A DNA stretch of 64,000 bases, taken from positions 4,650,001-4,714,000 of the forward strand of contig OZ244956.1 of assembly GCA_965222505.1 (NCBI GenBank), given 5' to 3'. Numbering within the stretch: position 1 is the stretch's first letter; every line of letters begins with the position of its first letter. This stretch comes from G965222505 sp965222505. Lineage in GTDB: Bacteria > Bacteroidota > Rhodothermia > Rhodothermales > DATKEJ01. A program made the position numbers and the translations under genes. Below the pieces are notes generated by a model. It was not told the DNA's origin. It saw only the letters and a list, made by a program, of their open reading frames with translations, and did no database searches. Of this stretch, positions 1 through 10,273 are shown piece by piece.

Positions 1-226
1 GTGGCCCCCCAAACGTTGAGGTCTGTTATTGCAAACCAGAAAAAATGAATAAAGGCACAACCGAGCAGGCCGATGTAGAGCCGGTCACCCCGTGTGGTGG
101 CCAGCGGCAGCCAACCCTTTCGGGCCGTTGAAGGGTGCCGGATGTGGTAGTGCGTCATCCCGACGAGCATCAGGCCCACAGCCCCGAAAAATAGTGCCGT
201 CGGCCAAGTCCAGGCCATCCAGGTCA

Positions 227-230
<4 letters not shown>
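1..230 (-). CDS. glpU: DUF2160-like small membrane protein of a glycerol-type ABC operon (partial)
   Basis: Read on the minus strand from an ATGATG at 230-225, the frame stays open to the window edge (about 76 codons) and has no stop in view. Two hydrophobic segments are visible (around residues 9-29 and 52-69), separated by a basic loop containing HIRHPS and RKGW. This matches my memory of the short DUF2160 membrane proteins encoded after the permeases of glpSTPQ-type transporters. The start overlaps the stop of the upstream permease (ATGA), so translation is probably coupled. Its precise function is not established; accessory role in glycerol uptake is inferred from position. The substrate-binding protein gene expected next would lie outside the window. 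Confidence 0.65.
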
Positions 231-1038
<808 letters not shown>

Positions 1039-1042
<4 letters not shown>

Positions 1043-1914
1043 GCCGTTCCCCCCTGGCCGATGTTTCGGATGACGGTGTAGAACAGGTAGCAAAACACCT
1101 GGATGATCAAGAAGTAAATCAGCGAAAAGGCGGCCGCCGGACCAAGGTCGAATTGGCCTACGGCCAGCTTCGAGAGGTAGATGCTCAAGAAGGTCGTGGC
1201 GTTGCCGGGGCCGCCGCCGGTGACCACGAACGGTTCGGTGTAGATCATAAAACTGTCCATGAACCGAAGCAATACCGCGATGCGCAACACACCCCGCAGC
1301 TTGGGGAGTTGCACGTATCGAAAAATGGACCACGCCCCGGCCGCATCAATCCGTGCAGCCTGATAATAGGCTTCCGGGATGGCCCGAAGTCCGGCGTACG
1401 TGAGGAGCACCACCAGCGGGGTCCAGTGCCAGACGTCCATCAGCAGGATGGTGTACCACGCGTCCGTGGCATCCAGGGCATAATTGTAGGAAAAGCCCAG
1501 CACATCGTTCATCACATACCCGCCCAACCCAATGTCCGCCCGGCCAAAGATCTGCCAGATGGTGCCCACTACGTTCCAGGGAATCAACAACGGCAACGCC
1601 ACCAAAACCAGGGCCAATGAAGCCCTCCAACCCCGAGTGGGTAACCCCAGGGCAACCAGGATACCAAGTGGAATCTCGATCAACAATACCTGAAACGAAA
1701 ACAGCAGATTCCGCAAAAAAGCCGCCCGCAACGCTGGATCACGCATGGTCTGGACATACCACTCACTCCCGACCCACACCCGCTGGTCCGGCCCCAAAAT
1801 ATCCTGCACGGAATAATTCACCACCGTCATCAACGGAATCACCGCGCTAAAGGCGACCGATAACACGACCGGTAATACCAGAAGCCAGGCGTGATGGTTG
1901 GTAGGCTTGGTCAT
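1039..1914 (-). CDS. glpP: ABC transporter permease, MalF/UgpA type (glycerol-type importer)
   Basis: A 291-residue permease with about six membrane segments and an EAA loop (PEAYYQAARIDAAGAWS) in the C-terminal half. The ATG at 1914 (MTKPTN) is preferred; a TTG four codons upstream, immediately after the glpT stop, is possible but less likely. It is the second gene after the ATPases and overlaps the following permease by ATGA. It likely forms a heterodimeric channel with that gene product. The 30 bases before the start contain a short direct repeat of the GATTGGTAATC word seen elsewhere in the window, so the ribosome-binding region is built partly from repeat sequence. Confidence 0.8.
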
Positions 1915-1926
1915 TCTGATTACCAA

Positions 1927-3006
1927 TCACCGATTACCAATCGACAGGGCATCTGCATTGAAAAGGCAAGTAGCTTGTGGTGGAAAAATTAGCCATCCTT
2001 CCTCCATTTTCACCTCCACATCTGCGTTACACCGGACCATGAGGCGTTCTGCTCCAATGCGGGCTGTTAGCAGAAGATAATGCCCGAGGTCTTCGATTTG
2101 TTCAATCTGAGCAGGCAGGGCGTTGGGGTGGGGGGCCGGGGTGTAGGTGATGAACTCGGGGCGGATGCCCAACGTGAGGCGGGTGCCGTCCGGTTGATCA
2201 GCACGTTTTGGGGTCTTGACCTCACCGATCCACACCGTTCCATCCTTCGTATGTGCCGGGAGGAGGTTCATGCCCGGTGCCCCGATGAAATAGCCGACGA
2301 ACGGATGCGTCGGGGCCTCAAACAGGGCCTGTGGGGTGCCCTGCTGGACGATGGTGCCTTCGTGCATCACAAGCACCTCATTGGCGAAGGTCAGGGCTTC
2401 GGTTTGGTCATGGGTGACGTACAATAGCGTCAGGGCTAGTTCCCGGTGAATCTGTTTCAGGGTGCGGCGGAGCGTCCATTTTAGTTGAGGGTCAATGACG
2501 GTAAGCGGTTCGTCGAACAGGACGGCTGCTACATCGTCCCGGACCAGCCCTCGGCCGAGAGAAATCATCTGTTTCAGATCGGCGGATACGCCACGGGCAC
2601 GGCGGTTCAGGGCGTCCGTGAGGTCGAGCAATTCGGCGATTCGGTGAACCCGTTTTTTGATCTCCGGTTTGGGGATGCGTCGGTTGCGGAGCGGGAAGGC
2701 CAGGTTGTCATAGACAGTCATGGTATCGTAGACCACCGGAAACTGAAAGACCTGCGCGATGTTGCGCTGAGCGGTCGGGCGGTTGGTTACCTCCTGGTCA
2801 TTGAACAGGACGCGGCCCTGCGTCGGGTGAATCAACCCAGAGATGATGTTCAAAAGCGTCGTCTTGCCACACCCGGAGGGGCCGAGCAAGGCATAGGCCA
2901 CACCGTCTTGCAGGGTGAGGTCCAGCGGACGCACGGCATAATCCGCCGGCTCCACCGGCCGAGGCGTATAACTGTGGGCAATATGTTGAAGGGTGAGGGT
3001 TGCCAT
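1927..3006 (-). CDS. glpT: ABC transporter ATPase with degenerate signature motif (GlpT type)
   Basis: A 359-residue nucleotide-binding subunit. Walker A is GPSGCGKT at residues 42-49 and Walker B lies at 162-167 (AVLFDEP). In place of the usual LSGGQ signature the protein reads VSADLKQ at about 140-146. I recall this substitution as typical of the GlpT partner in glycerol transporters, where it pairs with a canonical ATPase. The C-terminal third is a regulatory TOBE-like domain. The start at 3006 shares its A with the stop of glpS (TGATG), so the two ATPases are translationally coupled. The gene ends in a GATTGGTAATC repeat that contains its stop codon. Glycerol as substrate is inferred, not shown. 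Confidence 0.75.
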   Translation of the reverse strand: MATLTLQHIAHSYTPRPVEPADYAVRPLDLTLQDGVAYALLGPSGCGKTTLLNIISGLIHPTQGRVLFNDQEVTNRPTAQRNIAQVFQFPVVYDTMTVYDNLAFPLRNRRIPKPEIKKRVHRIAELLDLTDALNRRARGVSADLKQMISLGRGLVRDDVAAVLFDEPLTVIDPQLKWTLRRTLKQIHRELALTLLYVTHDQTEALTFANEVLVMHEGTIVQQGTPQALFEAPTHPFVGYFIGAPGMNLLPAHTKDGTVWIGEVKTPKRADQPDGTRLTLGIRPEFITYTPAPHPNALPAQIEQIEDLGHYLLLTARIGAERLMVRCNADVEVKMEEGWLIFPPQATCLFNADALSIGNR

Positions 3007-4106
3007 CAGCCCGTTCTTCGGAGGGCTGGTGTGGCGATGCAACGGCCTTCAGCATCAAATGCGAACAGGTACCGCGTATCCAAATACACATCCAGCCGAC
3101 ATTCCTCTGCATGTTCGTGCAAGCCGGATTCCAGCGCCAGGAAGGGGATCGGTTTGGTGCTGGCCTCATGGCGGACGTGCAGGATGGTTTCCGAGCCGTC
3201 GTGTTCGGTCAATTCTACGTGGCAGGGGAGGGGCACGGCTGCTTCCGTTGGAGGCGTCAGGTGTACATGGGCGGGCCGCAGGCCCAGGTGAATCGACCCC
3301 TCAGGCAAGGAAAGCAGGTGCGTTGGTACCGGCATCTGCACCGAATCAGACAACACAAGCTGCCCTTGATGTACTTCGGCATCGAACACGTTCAGCGGCG
3401 GATCGCTCAGGCGTTCGGCTACGCGGCGGGTATGGGGCTGGTGGTAGACCTCGGTGGCCGGACCATGTTGTAGGAGCCGGCCTTCGTCCAGTATAGCAAC
3501 CTGTCCGCCGAACAGGAGGGCTTCACGGGGTTCTGTGGTGGCATAGACTGCCACTTGCCGATCGTTATGCAGCACCTGCCGGAGTTCGGCCCGAAGGGAT
3601 TCGCGCAGCTTATAGTCGAGGTTGACCAGGGGTTCATCCAGCAGTACCAGATCGGCCTCTTTGACGAGGGCGCGGGCGAGCGCCGTGCGTTGTTGTTGGC
3701 CGCCCGAGAGTTCAGCCGGGAGCCGGTCCAGCAAATCGGCAATGTGCAGGTCTTCGGCTACGGCTTCTACCCGTTCCCGGATGGTGCTACTGCGTAGTCC
3801 GCCCTGGATACGTAAGGGTGAGGCAATGTTCTCAAAAACACTCAGCGACGGGTAATTGATAAATTGCTGATAGACAAAGGCCACATTCCGCGCTTGCACC
3901 TTGCAGCCTGTGACGTCCTGCCCATTCTCCATTAGCCGACCGGTTGTGGGTTGGTCAAGTCCGGCCATCAGCCGGAGCAGGGTGGTTTTGCCTGCGCCGG
4001 TCGGGCCAAGCAATACATGGAGGCCGGGTTCCAGGATGAGATGGGTTTCATACAGATGCACCTCCTCCCCAACAGTACGGGTGATGGCATCCAGGGTGAG
4101 GGGCAT
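3006..4106 (-). CDS. glpS: ABC transporter ATPase, canonical (GlpS type)
   Basis: A 366-residue ATPase and first gene of the importer operon. Walker A is GPTGAGKT (residues 34-41), the signature LSGGQQQR starts at 133 and Walker B is LVLLDEP (153-159). In the switch region the usual THD histidine context reads TTEPREA, so the catalytic histidine appears replaced here, whereas the GlpT-type partner keeps THDQTEA. A heterodimer in which each subunit supplies different catalytic pieces is therefore plausible. The motif LSDPPLN near residue 233 fits the GlpS branch as I remember it. The C-terminus is a TOBE-like domain. About 185 bases separate this start from the divergent oxidoreductase gene and must hold both promoters. 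Confidence 0.75.
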   Translation of the reverse strand: MPLTLDAITRTVGEEVHLYETHLILEPGLHVLLGPTGAGKTTLLRLMAGLDQPTTGRLMENGQDVTGCKVQARNVAFVYQQFINYPSLSVFENIASPLRIQGGLRSSTIRERVEAVAEDLHIADLLDRLPAELSGGQQQRTALARALVKEADLVLLDEPLVNLDYKLRESLRAELRQVLHNDRQVAVYATTEPREALLFGGQVAILDEGRLLQHGPATEVYHQPHTRRVAERLSDPPLNVFDAEVHQGQLVLSDSVQMPVPTHLLSLPEGSIHLGLRPAHVHLTPPTEAAVPLPCHVELTEHDGSETILHVRHEASTKPIPFLALESGLHEHAEECRLDVYLDTRYLFAFDAEGRCIATPALRRTG

Positions 4107-4291
4107 AGGCGTGTGGTGCGACGTGCAAAAATGTAGGACATCAAGGTAATGACAATGGTTGAGGTTGGCAATACAGGGAGTGGTTGTTCGGTGCCCTGTG
4201 TTTAAATCAAGTCTGTATTCTCACATCTCGAATTGCTATACTGCTATTCAATCAAGCACTTTCCATCAGTACACACGTAGATCTTTTTATC

Positions 4292-5395
4292 ATGGACAAA
4301 ATCAACGTCGCCATCATCGGACTGGGCTTCGGCGCCGAGTTCATCCCGATCTACCAGCGCCATCCCAATGCCGAACTGTGGGCCATCTGCCAGCGCAACG
4401 AAGATCACCTCAACGAAATCGGCGACCAGTTTGGTGTTGATCGGCGGTTTACGAGCTATGAAGCCCTTCTGCAAGCGCCGGACCTGGACGCGGTCCATAT
4501 CAACACGCCCATCGCTGCGCATGCGCCGATGTCGTTAGCCGCACTCGAAGCAGGTAAACACACGGCCTGCACGGTGCCGATGGCTACGACCGTAGAGGAG
4601 TGTCTGCAACTGGTCGAAGCCCGCGAACGTTCGGGTAAGGTGTACATGATGATGGAGACCGCCATCTACACCCGCGAATACCTGTATGCCAAAGACCTGG
4701 TAGACAGTGGCAAGCTGGGCAAAATCCAGTTCTTGCGGGGCTCGCATCAGCAAAACATGGGGCTTCCCGGTTGGCCGAGCTACTGGTACGGCTTCCCACC
4801 CATGCATTACGCTACGCATGCCGTCAGCCCACTGCTCGACCTCTCCGGCGGATGGGCTGAGTCGGTCGTTTGCTTGGGGTCCGGACGCATCAAAGAAGAA
4901 TTTATCCAGCACTACAACGCCCCTTTCGCCATCGAGACGGCCCTGGTCAAGCTGCGCGATAGTGATCTGGCCTGTGAAGTGACACGCTCGCTCTTTGACA
5001 CCATCCGGCAGTACCGAGAGAGCTTCGATGTGTATGGCACCAAATGCTCGTTCGAGTGGGAACAACGCATCGGTGAGGGGCCGGTGATTTATACTGGATA
5101 CGAAGATGCCAAACGCATCGAAGCCCCGGATTATGGGCACCGCCTCCCGGCAGAGATTGCCGCGTTCACCCAGGCCGGGGTATACGATGATGAGCATGAA
5201 CACACCTCTTTCATCCAGGGCGGCGGTCATGGCGGCTCCCACCCCCACCTCGCACACGAATTTCTCCAGGCCATTCTCGAGAACCGCCTTTCAGCCGCCG
5301 ATGCCCGACGGGCCGCCAACTGGACCATGACCGGCATCTGTGCCCACACATCGGCCATGCAAGGCGGCGAACGCATCACGATTCCCCATGTTTAA
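4292..5395 (+). CDS. Gfo/Idh/MocA family NAD(P)-dependent oxidoreductase
   Basis: A 367-residue protein. The N-terminal Rossmann fold opens with VAIIGLGFGAEF (residues 6-17), and the C-terminal half is the beta-sheet substrate domain typical of sugar or inositol dehydrogenases. The usual EKP motif reads TVPMATTVEEC here, so the conserved lysine of that motif is replaced by methionine, which is odd and may alter or abolish catalysis. The start at 4292 is preferred over an upstream GTG because the Rossmann strand begins at once. It diverges from the ABC importer and is followed 16 bases later by the DUF1080 protein gene, suggesting a two-gene operon for sugar-related metabolism. Substrate unknown. 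Confidence 0.85.
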   Translation: MDKINVAIIGLGFGAEFIPIYQRHPNAELWAICQRNEDHLNEIGDQFGVDRRFTSYEALLQAPDLDAVHINTPIAAHAPMSLAALEAGKHTACTVPMATTVEECLQLVEARERSGKVYMMMETAIYTREYLYAKDLVDSGKLGKIQFLRGSHQQNMGLPGWPSYWYGFPPMHYATHAVSPLLDLSGGWAESVVCLGSGRIKEEFIQHYNAPFAIETALVKLRDSDLACEVTRSLFDTIRQYRESFDVYGTKCSFEWEQRIGEGPVIYTGYEDAKRIEAPDYGHRLPAEIAAFTQAGVYDDEHEHTSFIQGGGHGGSHPHLAHEFLQAILENRLSAADARRAANWTMTGICAHTSAMQGGERITIPHV

Positions 5396-5411
5396 TCTAA
5401 AGGTGATCTCC

Positions 5412-7277
5412 ATGCCTAGACGATGGCTGCTTTTGCTGATGGCCCTGCTGGTCAACAGTACAACGACGTACGCACAAGAGGCCGGTTTTCAGTCCCTGTT
5501 TGATGGTTCAACATTTGAGGGGTGGGAAGACCACCAGGACCTCTTCCGCATCGAAGACGGGGCCATCGTGGGCGGGACGCTCACGTCCCGCATCGACGCC
5601 AATGCGTTTCTTTGCACCACGCAATCCTATGATGATTTCGAGTTACGGCTAAAGGCCAAGCTGATCGGACCCGGCGACAATGCCGGCATTCAGTTTCGGA
5701 GCCGCCGCGTGCCCGGCCACCACGAGGTTTCAGGATATCAGGCCGATATGGGCTCCGTCTCGGCCAGTTGGTTCTATCAGGTGATGGGGAAAGCAGACGA
5801 GGTGCCCCCCGAGGCCAAGGCCCCGGTGTGGGGATCCCTCTACGACGAGACACGCCGCAACCGATATCTGGCCTGGGGCCACCCCGATGACGTTGCCCCG
5901 GTGCTGAAAAAAGACGATTGGAATGACATGACCGTCCGCGCCGTTGGGCCTATGATCCAGATCTGGGTGAATGGTGTACAAACCGTAACGTATACCGAAC
6001 ACGATCACATCCCCCGGTCGGGCGCGATCTGCCTTCAGATTCATAGCGGCGCCCCTGCGGAGGCGTGGCACAAAGACCTCATGCTCAAGGAAATCGAGGA
6101 TGACTATCATCTCATCTCCTTCCAAAAGACCACACTTTCGGACCTCTTCTATGCCGAAGGGGCAAACTTCGGAGACCTCAACGGCGATGGGGGGATGGAC
6201 CTCGTTGCAGGGCCCTTCTGGTATGAAGGCCCGACGTATGAACAGGCCCATGCCTTTTACGAACCCAAACCGTTCGATCCAGAAGGCTATTCCGATAACT
6301 TTTTTCCCTACGTCTACGACTTCAACCAGGACGGACGCTCGGATATTCTGGTCATCGGATTTCCGGGTCAGACGGCAACCTGGTACGAAAATCCCGGCCA
6401 CACGGCAGGGCACTGGCCTGCACATGTGGTTTTCGATACGGTAGACAATGAATCCCCTGCCTGGACGGACCTTACCGGCGATGGTCGTCCGGAGATCGTC
6501 TGCATCGCACAGGGGCGCTACGGGTATGTTCAGCCGGACTGGAGCGACCCCTCGCGGCCCTGGACCTTCCACCCGATTACGCCCGATGAGGGATGGCAAC
6601 GGTTTACGCATGGCCTTGGGGTAGGGGATGTCAATGGCGATGGACGGATGGACGTGCTAGAGCGCGACGGCTGGTGGCAACAGCCCGCTACCCTTGAGGG
6701 TGACCCCGTCTGGGCCAAACACGCCTTTTCCTTTGCTGAATATGGTGGCGCACAGATGTACGCCTACGATGTAGATGGGGATGGTGACAATGATGTGATC
6801 ACCAGTCTGCAAGCGCATGGCCACGGCCTGGCCTGGTTCGAGCACGTCCAGAAGAATGGTAAGATCGACTTCGTCCGACACATGATCATGAAAGAGAAGC
6901 CGGAGGAAAATCGATACGGCATCGTCTTTGGTGAACTCCATGCCTTGGACCTGATCGACATTGACGGTGATGGCCTGAAGGACATCGTAACCGGGAAGCG
7001 GTGGTGGTCACACGGGGCCGAGGGCGACCCTGACCTGAATCCCAAACCATACCTCTACTGGTTCCGGCTCGTGCGCAGCGCAGAGGGTGTTGATTTCGTC
7101 CCGCACCTCATCGACGATGATACGGGCATCGGCGTGCAGGTGGTGGCCGGTGACCTCAACGGGGACCGGCACCCGGACGTGGTTGTCAGTAACAAGAAAG
7201 GCACTGCCGTCCTGCTTCAGAAGCGGCAAAAGGTCAGTGCGGCCGAATGGCGCAAGGCCCAGCCCAAGCCCCGATGA
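5412..7277 (+). CDS. Secreted DUF1080 (3-keto-glycoside hydrolase-like) protein with FG-GAP/VCBS repeats
   Basis: A 621-residue exported protein. Residues 1-22 form a signal peptide ending in TYAQ. Residues 25-215 are a DUF1080 concanavalin-like domain (FQSLFDGSTFEGWE at the start, LQIHSG near the end). The rest is a seven-bladed FG-GAP/VCBS propeller with repeated calcium-loop words such as DLNGDGGMD, DFNQDGRSD, DVNGDGRMD, DVDGDGDND, DIDGDGLKD and DLNGDRHPD. The start at 5412 is favoured over an ATG at 5388 because AAAGGTGA lies just upstream and the signal peptide begins there. DUF1080 proteins include enzymes acting on 3-keto-glycosides, which would suit the neighbouring oxidoreductase; this link is an inference. 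The gene ends 18 bases before the CRISPR array. Confidence 0.85.
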   Translation: MPRRWLLLLMALLVNSTTTYAQEAGFQSLFDGSTFEGWEDHQDLFRIEDGAIVGGTLTSRIDANAFLCTTQSYDDFELRLKAKLIGPGDNAGIQFRSRRVPGHHEVSGYQADMGSVSASWFYQVMGKADEVPPEAKAPVWGSLYDETRRNRYLAWGHPDDVAPVLKKDDWNDMTVRAVGPMIQIWVNGVQTVTYTEHDHIPRSGAICLQIHSGAPAEAWHKDLMLKEIEDDYHLISFQKTTLSDLFYAEGANFGDLNGDGGMDLVAGPFWYEGPTYEQAHAFYEPKPFDPEGYSDNFFPYVYDFNQDGRSDILVIGFPGQTATWYENPGHTAGHWPAHVVFDTVDNESPAWTDLTGDGRPEIVCIAQGRYGYVQPDWSDPSRPWTFHPITPDEGWQRFTHGLGVGDVNGDGRMDVLERDGWWQQPATLEGDPVWAKHAFSFAEYGGAQMYAYDVDGDGDNDVITSLQAHGHGLAWFEHVQKNGKIDFVRHMIMKEKPEENRYGIVFGELHALDLIDIDGDGLKDIVTGKRWWSHGAEGDPDLNPKPYLYWFRLVRSAEGVDFVPHLIDDDTGIGVQVVAGDLNGDRHPDVVVSNKKGTAVLLQKRQKVSAAEWRKAQPKPR

Positions 7278-7295
7278 GGGTTTTAGGCGACTGTC

Positions 7296-10107
7296 ATTTC
7301 AATCCTCATCCGCCCCGAGGGACGGATGCTACGTTACCCCGGACATTGACCCCGAACCCGTCGCATCATTTCAATCCTCATCCGCCCCGAGGGACGGATG
7401 CTACTAGAGTCCCTGGGCCTCCTCGTCGAGCCTCCCCCGAACATTTCAATCCTCATCCGCCCCGAGGGACGGATGCTACGTTTTCGGCTCCGTTTCCGGT
7501 TCCGAACGAGAACGAATTTCAATCCTCATCCGCCCCGAGGGACGGATGCTACGTCCCCTGTTATTGTGTCTTACGCCGTGTTCCGATTATTTCAATCCTC
7601 ATCCGCCCCGAGGGACGGATGCTACCGGCGCAGGGGCAAGGCCCCCAGGGCCGAACCTGAATTTCAATCCTCATCCGCCCCGAGGGACGGATGCTACAAG
7701 AGTGTAACGCCATCAGTTTCAATCTGTCAAAATTTCAATCCTCATCCGCCCCGAGGGACGGATGCTACCGTCAGGTTGGGTTGAGCGGGAGGGACTAGTC
7801 TACATTTCAATCCTCATCCGCCCCGAGGGACGGATGCTACTTTGCGTGACATTGGGCGCTACGGCTGACTCAAACGTATTTCAATCCTCATCCGCCCCGA
7901 GGGACGGATGCTACCCTGGGTTTTCAGGTCAACGCTCAATTTCAATCTGTCATTTCAATCCTCATCCGCCCCGAGGGACGGATGCTACCTCAACGACGGC
8001 TCTGGAAATCGAACCTGATGGAATATTTCAATCCTCATCCGCCCCGAGGGACGGATGCTACCCGGTCAAAAAGGTGCCACATAGCTGGTTCGCGGATATT
8101 TCAATCCTCATCCGCCCCGAGGGACGGATGCTACCCTCAGTACCCATTCGCGTGCCGTGGGCACTATGCATTTCAATCCTCATCCGCCCCGAGGGACGGA
8201 TGCTACCAGCATCGACACTTTCCCGGCATCGTCTTTCACATTTCAATCCTCATCCGCCCCGAGGGACGGATGCTACCCGGTTCACGGTTTCGGTTTCGGT
8301 TCCGAACGAATTTCAATCCTCATCCGCCCCGAGGGACGGATGCTACCGCAAACGGCGGCGGATAACGGTAACAAATACAGTACCATTTCAATCCTCATCC
8401 GCCCCGAGGGACGGATGCTACTCTGTACGGACTGCTTTACGCATTTCTTTTACGGTGCTATTTCAATCCTCATCCGCCCCGAGGGACGGATGCTACTTTA
8501 GTCATTTCATTATGATGTGAGTGGGCACGATATTTCAATCCTCATCCGCCCCGAGGGACGGATGCTACTGCTGCTCCGTCCAGTATGTCCTACAGGGACG
8601 ATACCGATTTCAATCCTCATCCGCCCCGAGGGACGGATGCTACTCCGTCTACCTGTTGGCCTGTATTAGCCAGTTCAATCAGATTTCAATCCTCATCCGC
8701 CCCGAGGGACGGATGCTACGCCAAAAACGTCCCAATCGGCGCAAGGGTAAAACTCCTATTTCAATCCTCATCCGCCCCGAGGGACGGATGCTACCCTTAC
8801 TTTTTTAGGGATTCCTACTTTTTACTATGCCATTTCAATCCTCATCCGCCCCGAGGGACGGATGCTACTACAAATACGTAAACATTGCGGGGTACAATAG
8901 CCGTATTTCAATCCTCATCCGCCCCGAGGGACGGATGCTACGTTACCCGGACCCCTAACCGTCCACACCTCGCAACTCATTTCAATCCTCATCCGCCCCG
9001 AGGGACGGATGCTACATGCGGATCTCCGTTGCACAGAACCGGAATCGCAACCGATTTCAATCCTCATCCGCCCCGAGGGACGGATGCTACGACGTAAAAA
9101 GCGTAGGATATTGCTATCAACCCTATTTCAATCCTCATCCGCCCCGAGGGACGGATGCTACAGTTTCTCTATCCCGTTACGGCTACTTCGTTTTCTGATT
9201 TCAATCCTCATCCGCCCCGAGGGACGGATGCTACCTTATTGCGCTATCCCGTCACGGCTACCTAGTTTTCCATTTCAATCCTCATCCGCCCCGAGGGACG
9301 GATGCTACGCCGACTGGTTTAGCCCGGAGGAGGAGGGTAGAGTATTTCAATCCTCATCCGCCCCGAGGGACGGATGCTACTTTAGCGGGGCCTATGCCCT
9401 GGATTCGGGCGTATTATTTCAATCCTCATCCGCCCCGAGGGACGGATGCTACGCGTCCATTCGCAGCCTCAGTGCGCGGTTCCACACATTTCAATCCTCA
9501 TCCGCCCCGAGGGACGGATGCTACCAGAGGAGTTGCGGCAGACCGTCAGGGTCACAACTATTTCAATCCTCATCCGCCCCGAGGGACGGATGCTACCCCG
9601 CTGTTTCAGGGCGTACCATACCGCGTTAGAGTATTTCAATCCTCATCCGCCCCGAGGGACGGATGCTACTAATATAATATATTGACGAGATATATCCCTG
9701 TTTGTATTTCAATCCTCATCCGCCCCGAGGGACGGATGCTACAAGGGAGACCTCGTGACACTCGTTGCGACTAAACTGATTTCAATCCTCATCCGCCCCG
9801 AGGGACGGATGCTACCTGACCAGAGCATTGATGATTATGTCAGTGGCACCCAATTTCAATCCTCATCCGCCCCGAGGGACGGATGCTACACGCGGTGGTC
9901 TCGGGTGAACCGCTGTCACAACTCATTTCAATCCTCATCCGCCCCGAGGGACGGATGCTACCGGTAGTAAGGCTCCGACGATGGAGCCGCAAACCATCAT
10001 TTCAATCCTCATCCGCCCCGAGGGACGGATGCTACCAGAGTTTCAACAACAGGCAGGGCTTACCACAAATATTTCAATCCTCATCCGCCCCGAGGGACGG
10101 ATGCTAC
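7296..10107 (-). CRISPR. Type I-C CRISPR array, 39 repeats and 38 spacers, transcribed on the minus strand
   Basis: Thirty-nine copies of a 37-base repeat, all apparently identical, start at 7296, 7368, 7443 and so on to 10071. Spacers are 33-39 bases (mostly 34-38). On the plus strand each repeat begins ATTTCAATCC and ends GGATGCTAC. Read on the minus strand the repeat starts GTAGCATCC, contains an inverted repeat CATCCG/CGGATG around the centre and ends ATTGAAAT, which matches the 8-base 5' handle position of type I crRNAs. The array therefore reads leftwards from a leader at 10108-10273, next to cas2. Type I-C repeats are usually about 32 bases, so 37 is long. No degenerate terminal repeat is seen at the distal end. 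Confidence 0.98.
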
Positions 10108-10273
10108 CCGAAAATAGCCTCCAATGGGCATTTTTTCAGCATTTTCCGCGCAAAACAGGCCAATTTTCAGGAGCTGGCCCTTGCAACAAGCCGTGGAAAG
10201 GGAAGAAATGTTGTGAAAACGTGCGCCAACCCCTTGAGGTAGCTGCCGGCACTAGAGGTCGGCGCACCGTATT
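10108..10273 (-). promoter_or_regulatory. CRISPR leader between cas2 and the array
   Basis: This 166-base non-coding stretch separates the cas2 stop from the first (newest) repeat. It contains an inverted repeat at 10221-10230/10258-10267 (GTGCGCCAAC against GTCGGCGCAC, one wobble) with a 27-base loop, and a shorter one at 10158-10162/10175-10179. It also has A/T-rich tracts next to the array. Leaders carry the pre-crRNA promoter and integration signals; the exact promoter could not be identified by eye. Confidence 0.75.

Noticed and set aside
7633..7660. Self-targeting spacer against the window
   Set aside because: No spacer was noticed to match another part of the window, but this was not checked exhaustively.
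10108..10273. Extra cas gene or tracrRNA-like anti-repeat in the leader
   Set aside because: No repeat-complementary segment was noticed and type I systems do not need one.
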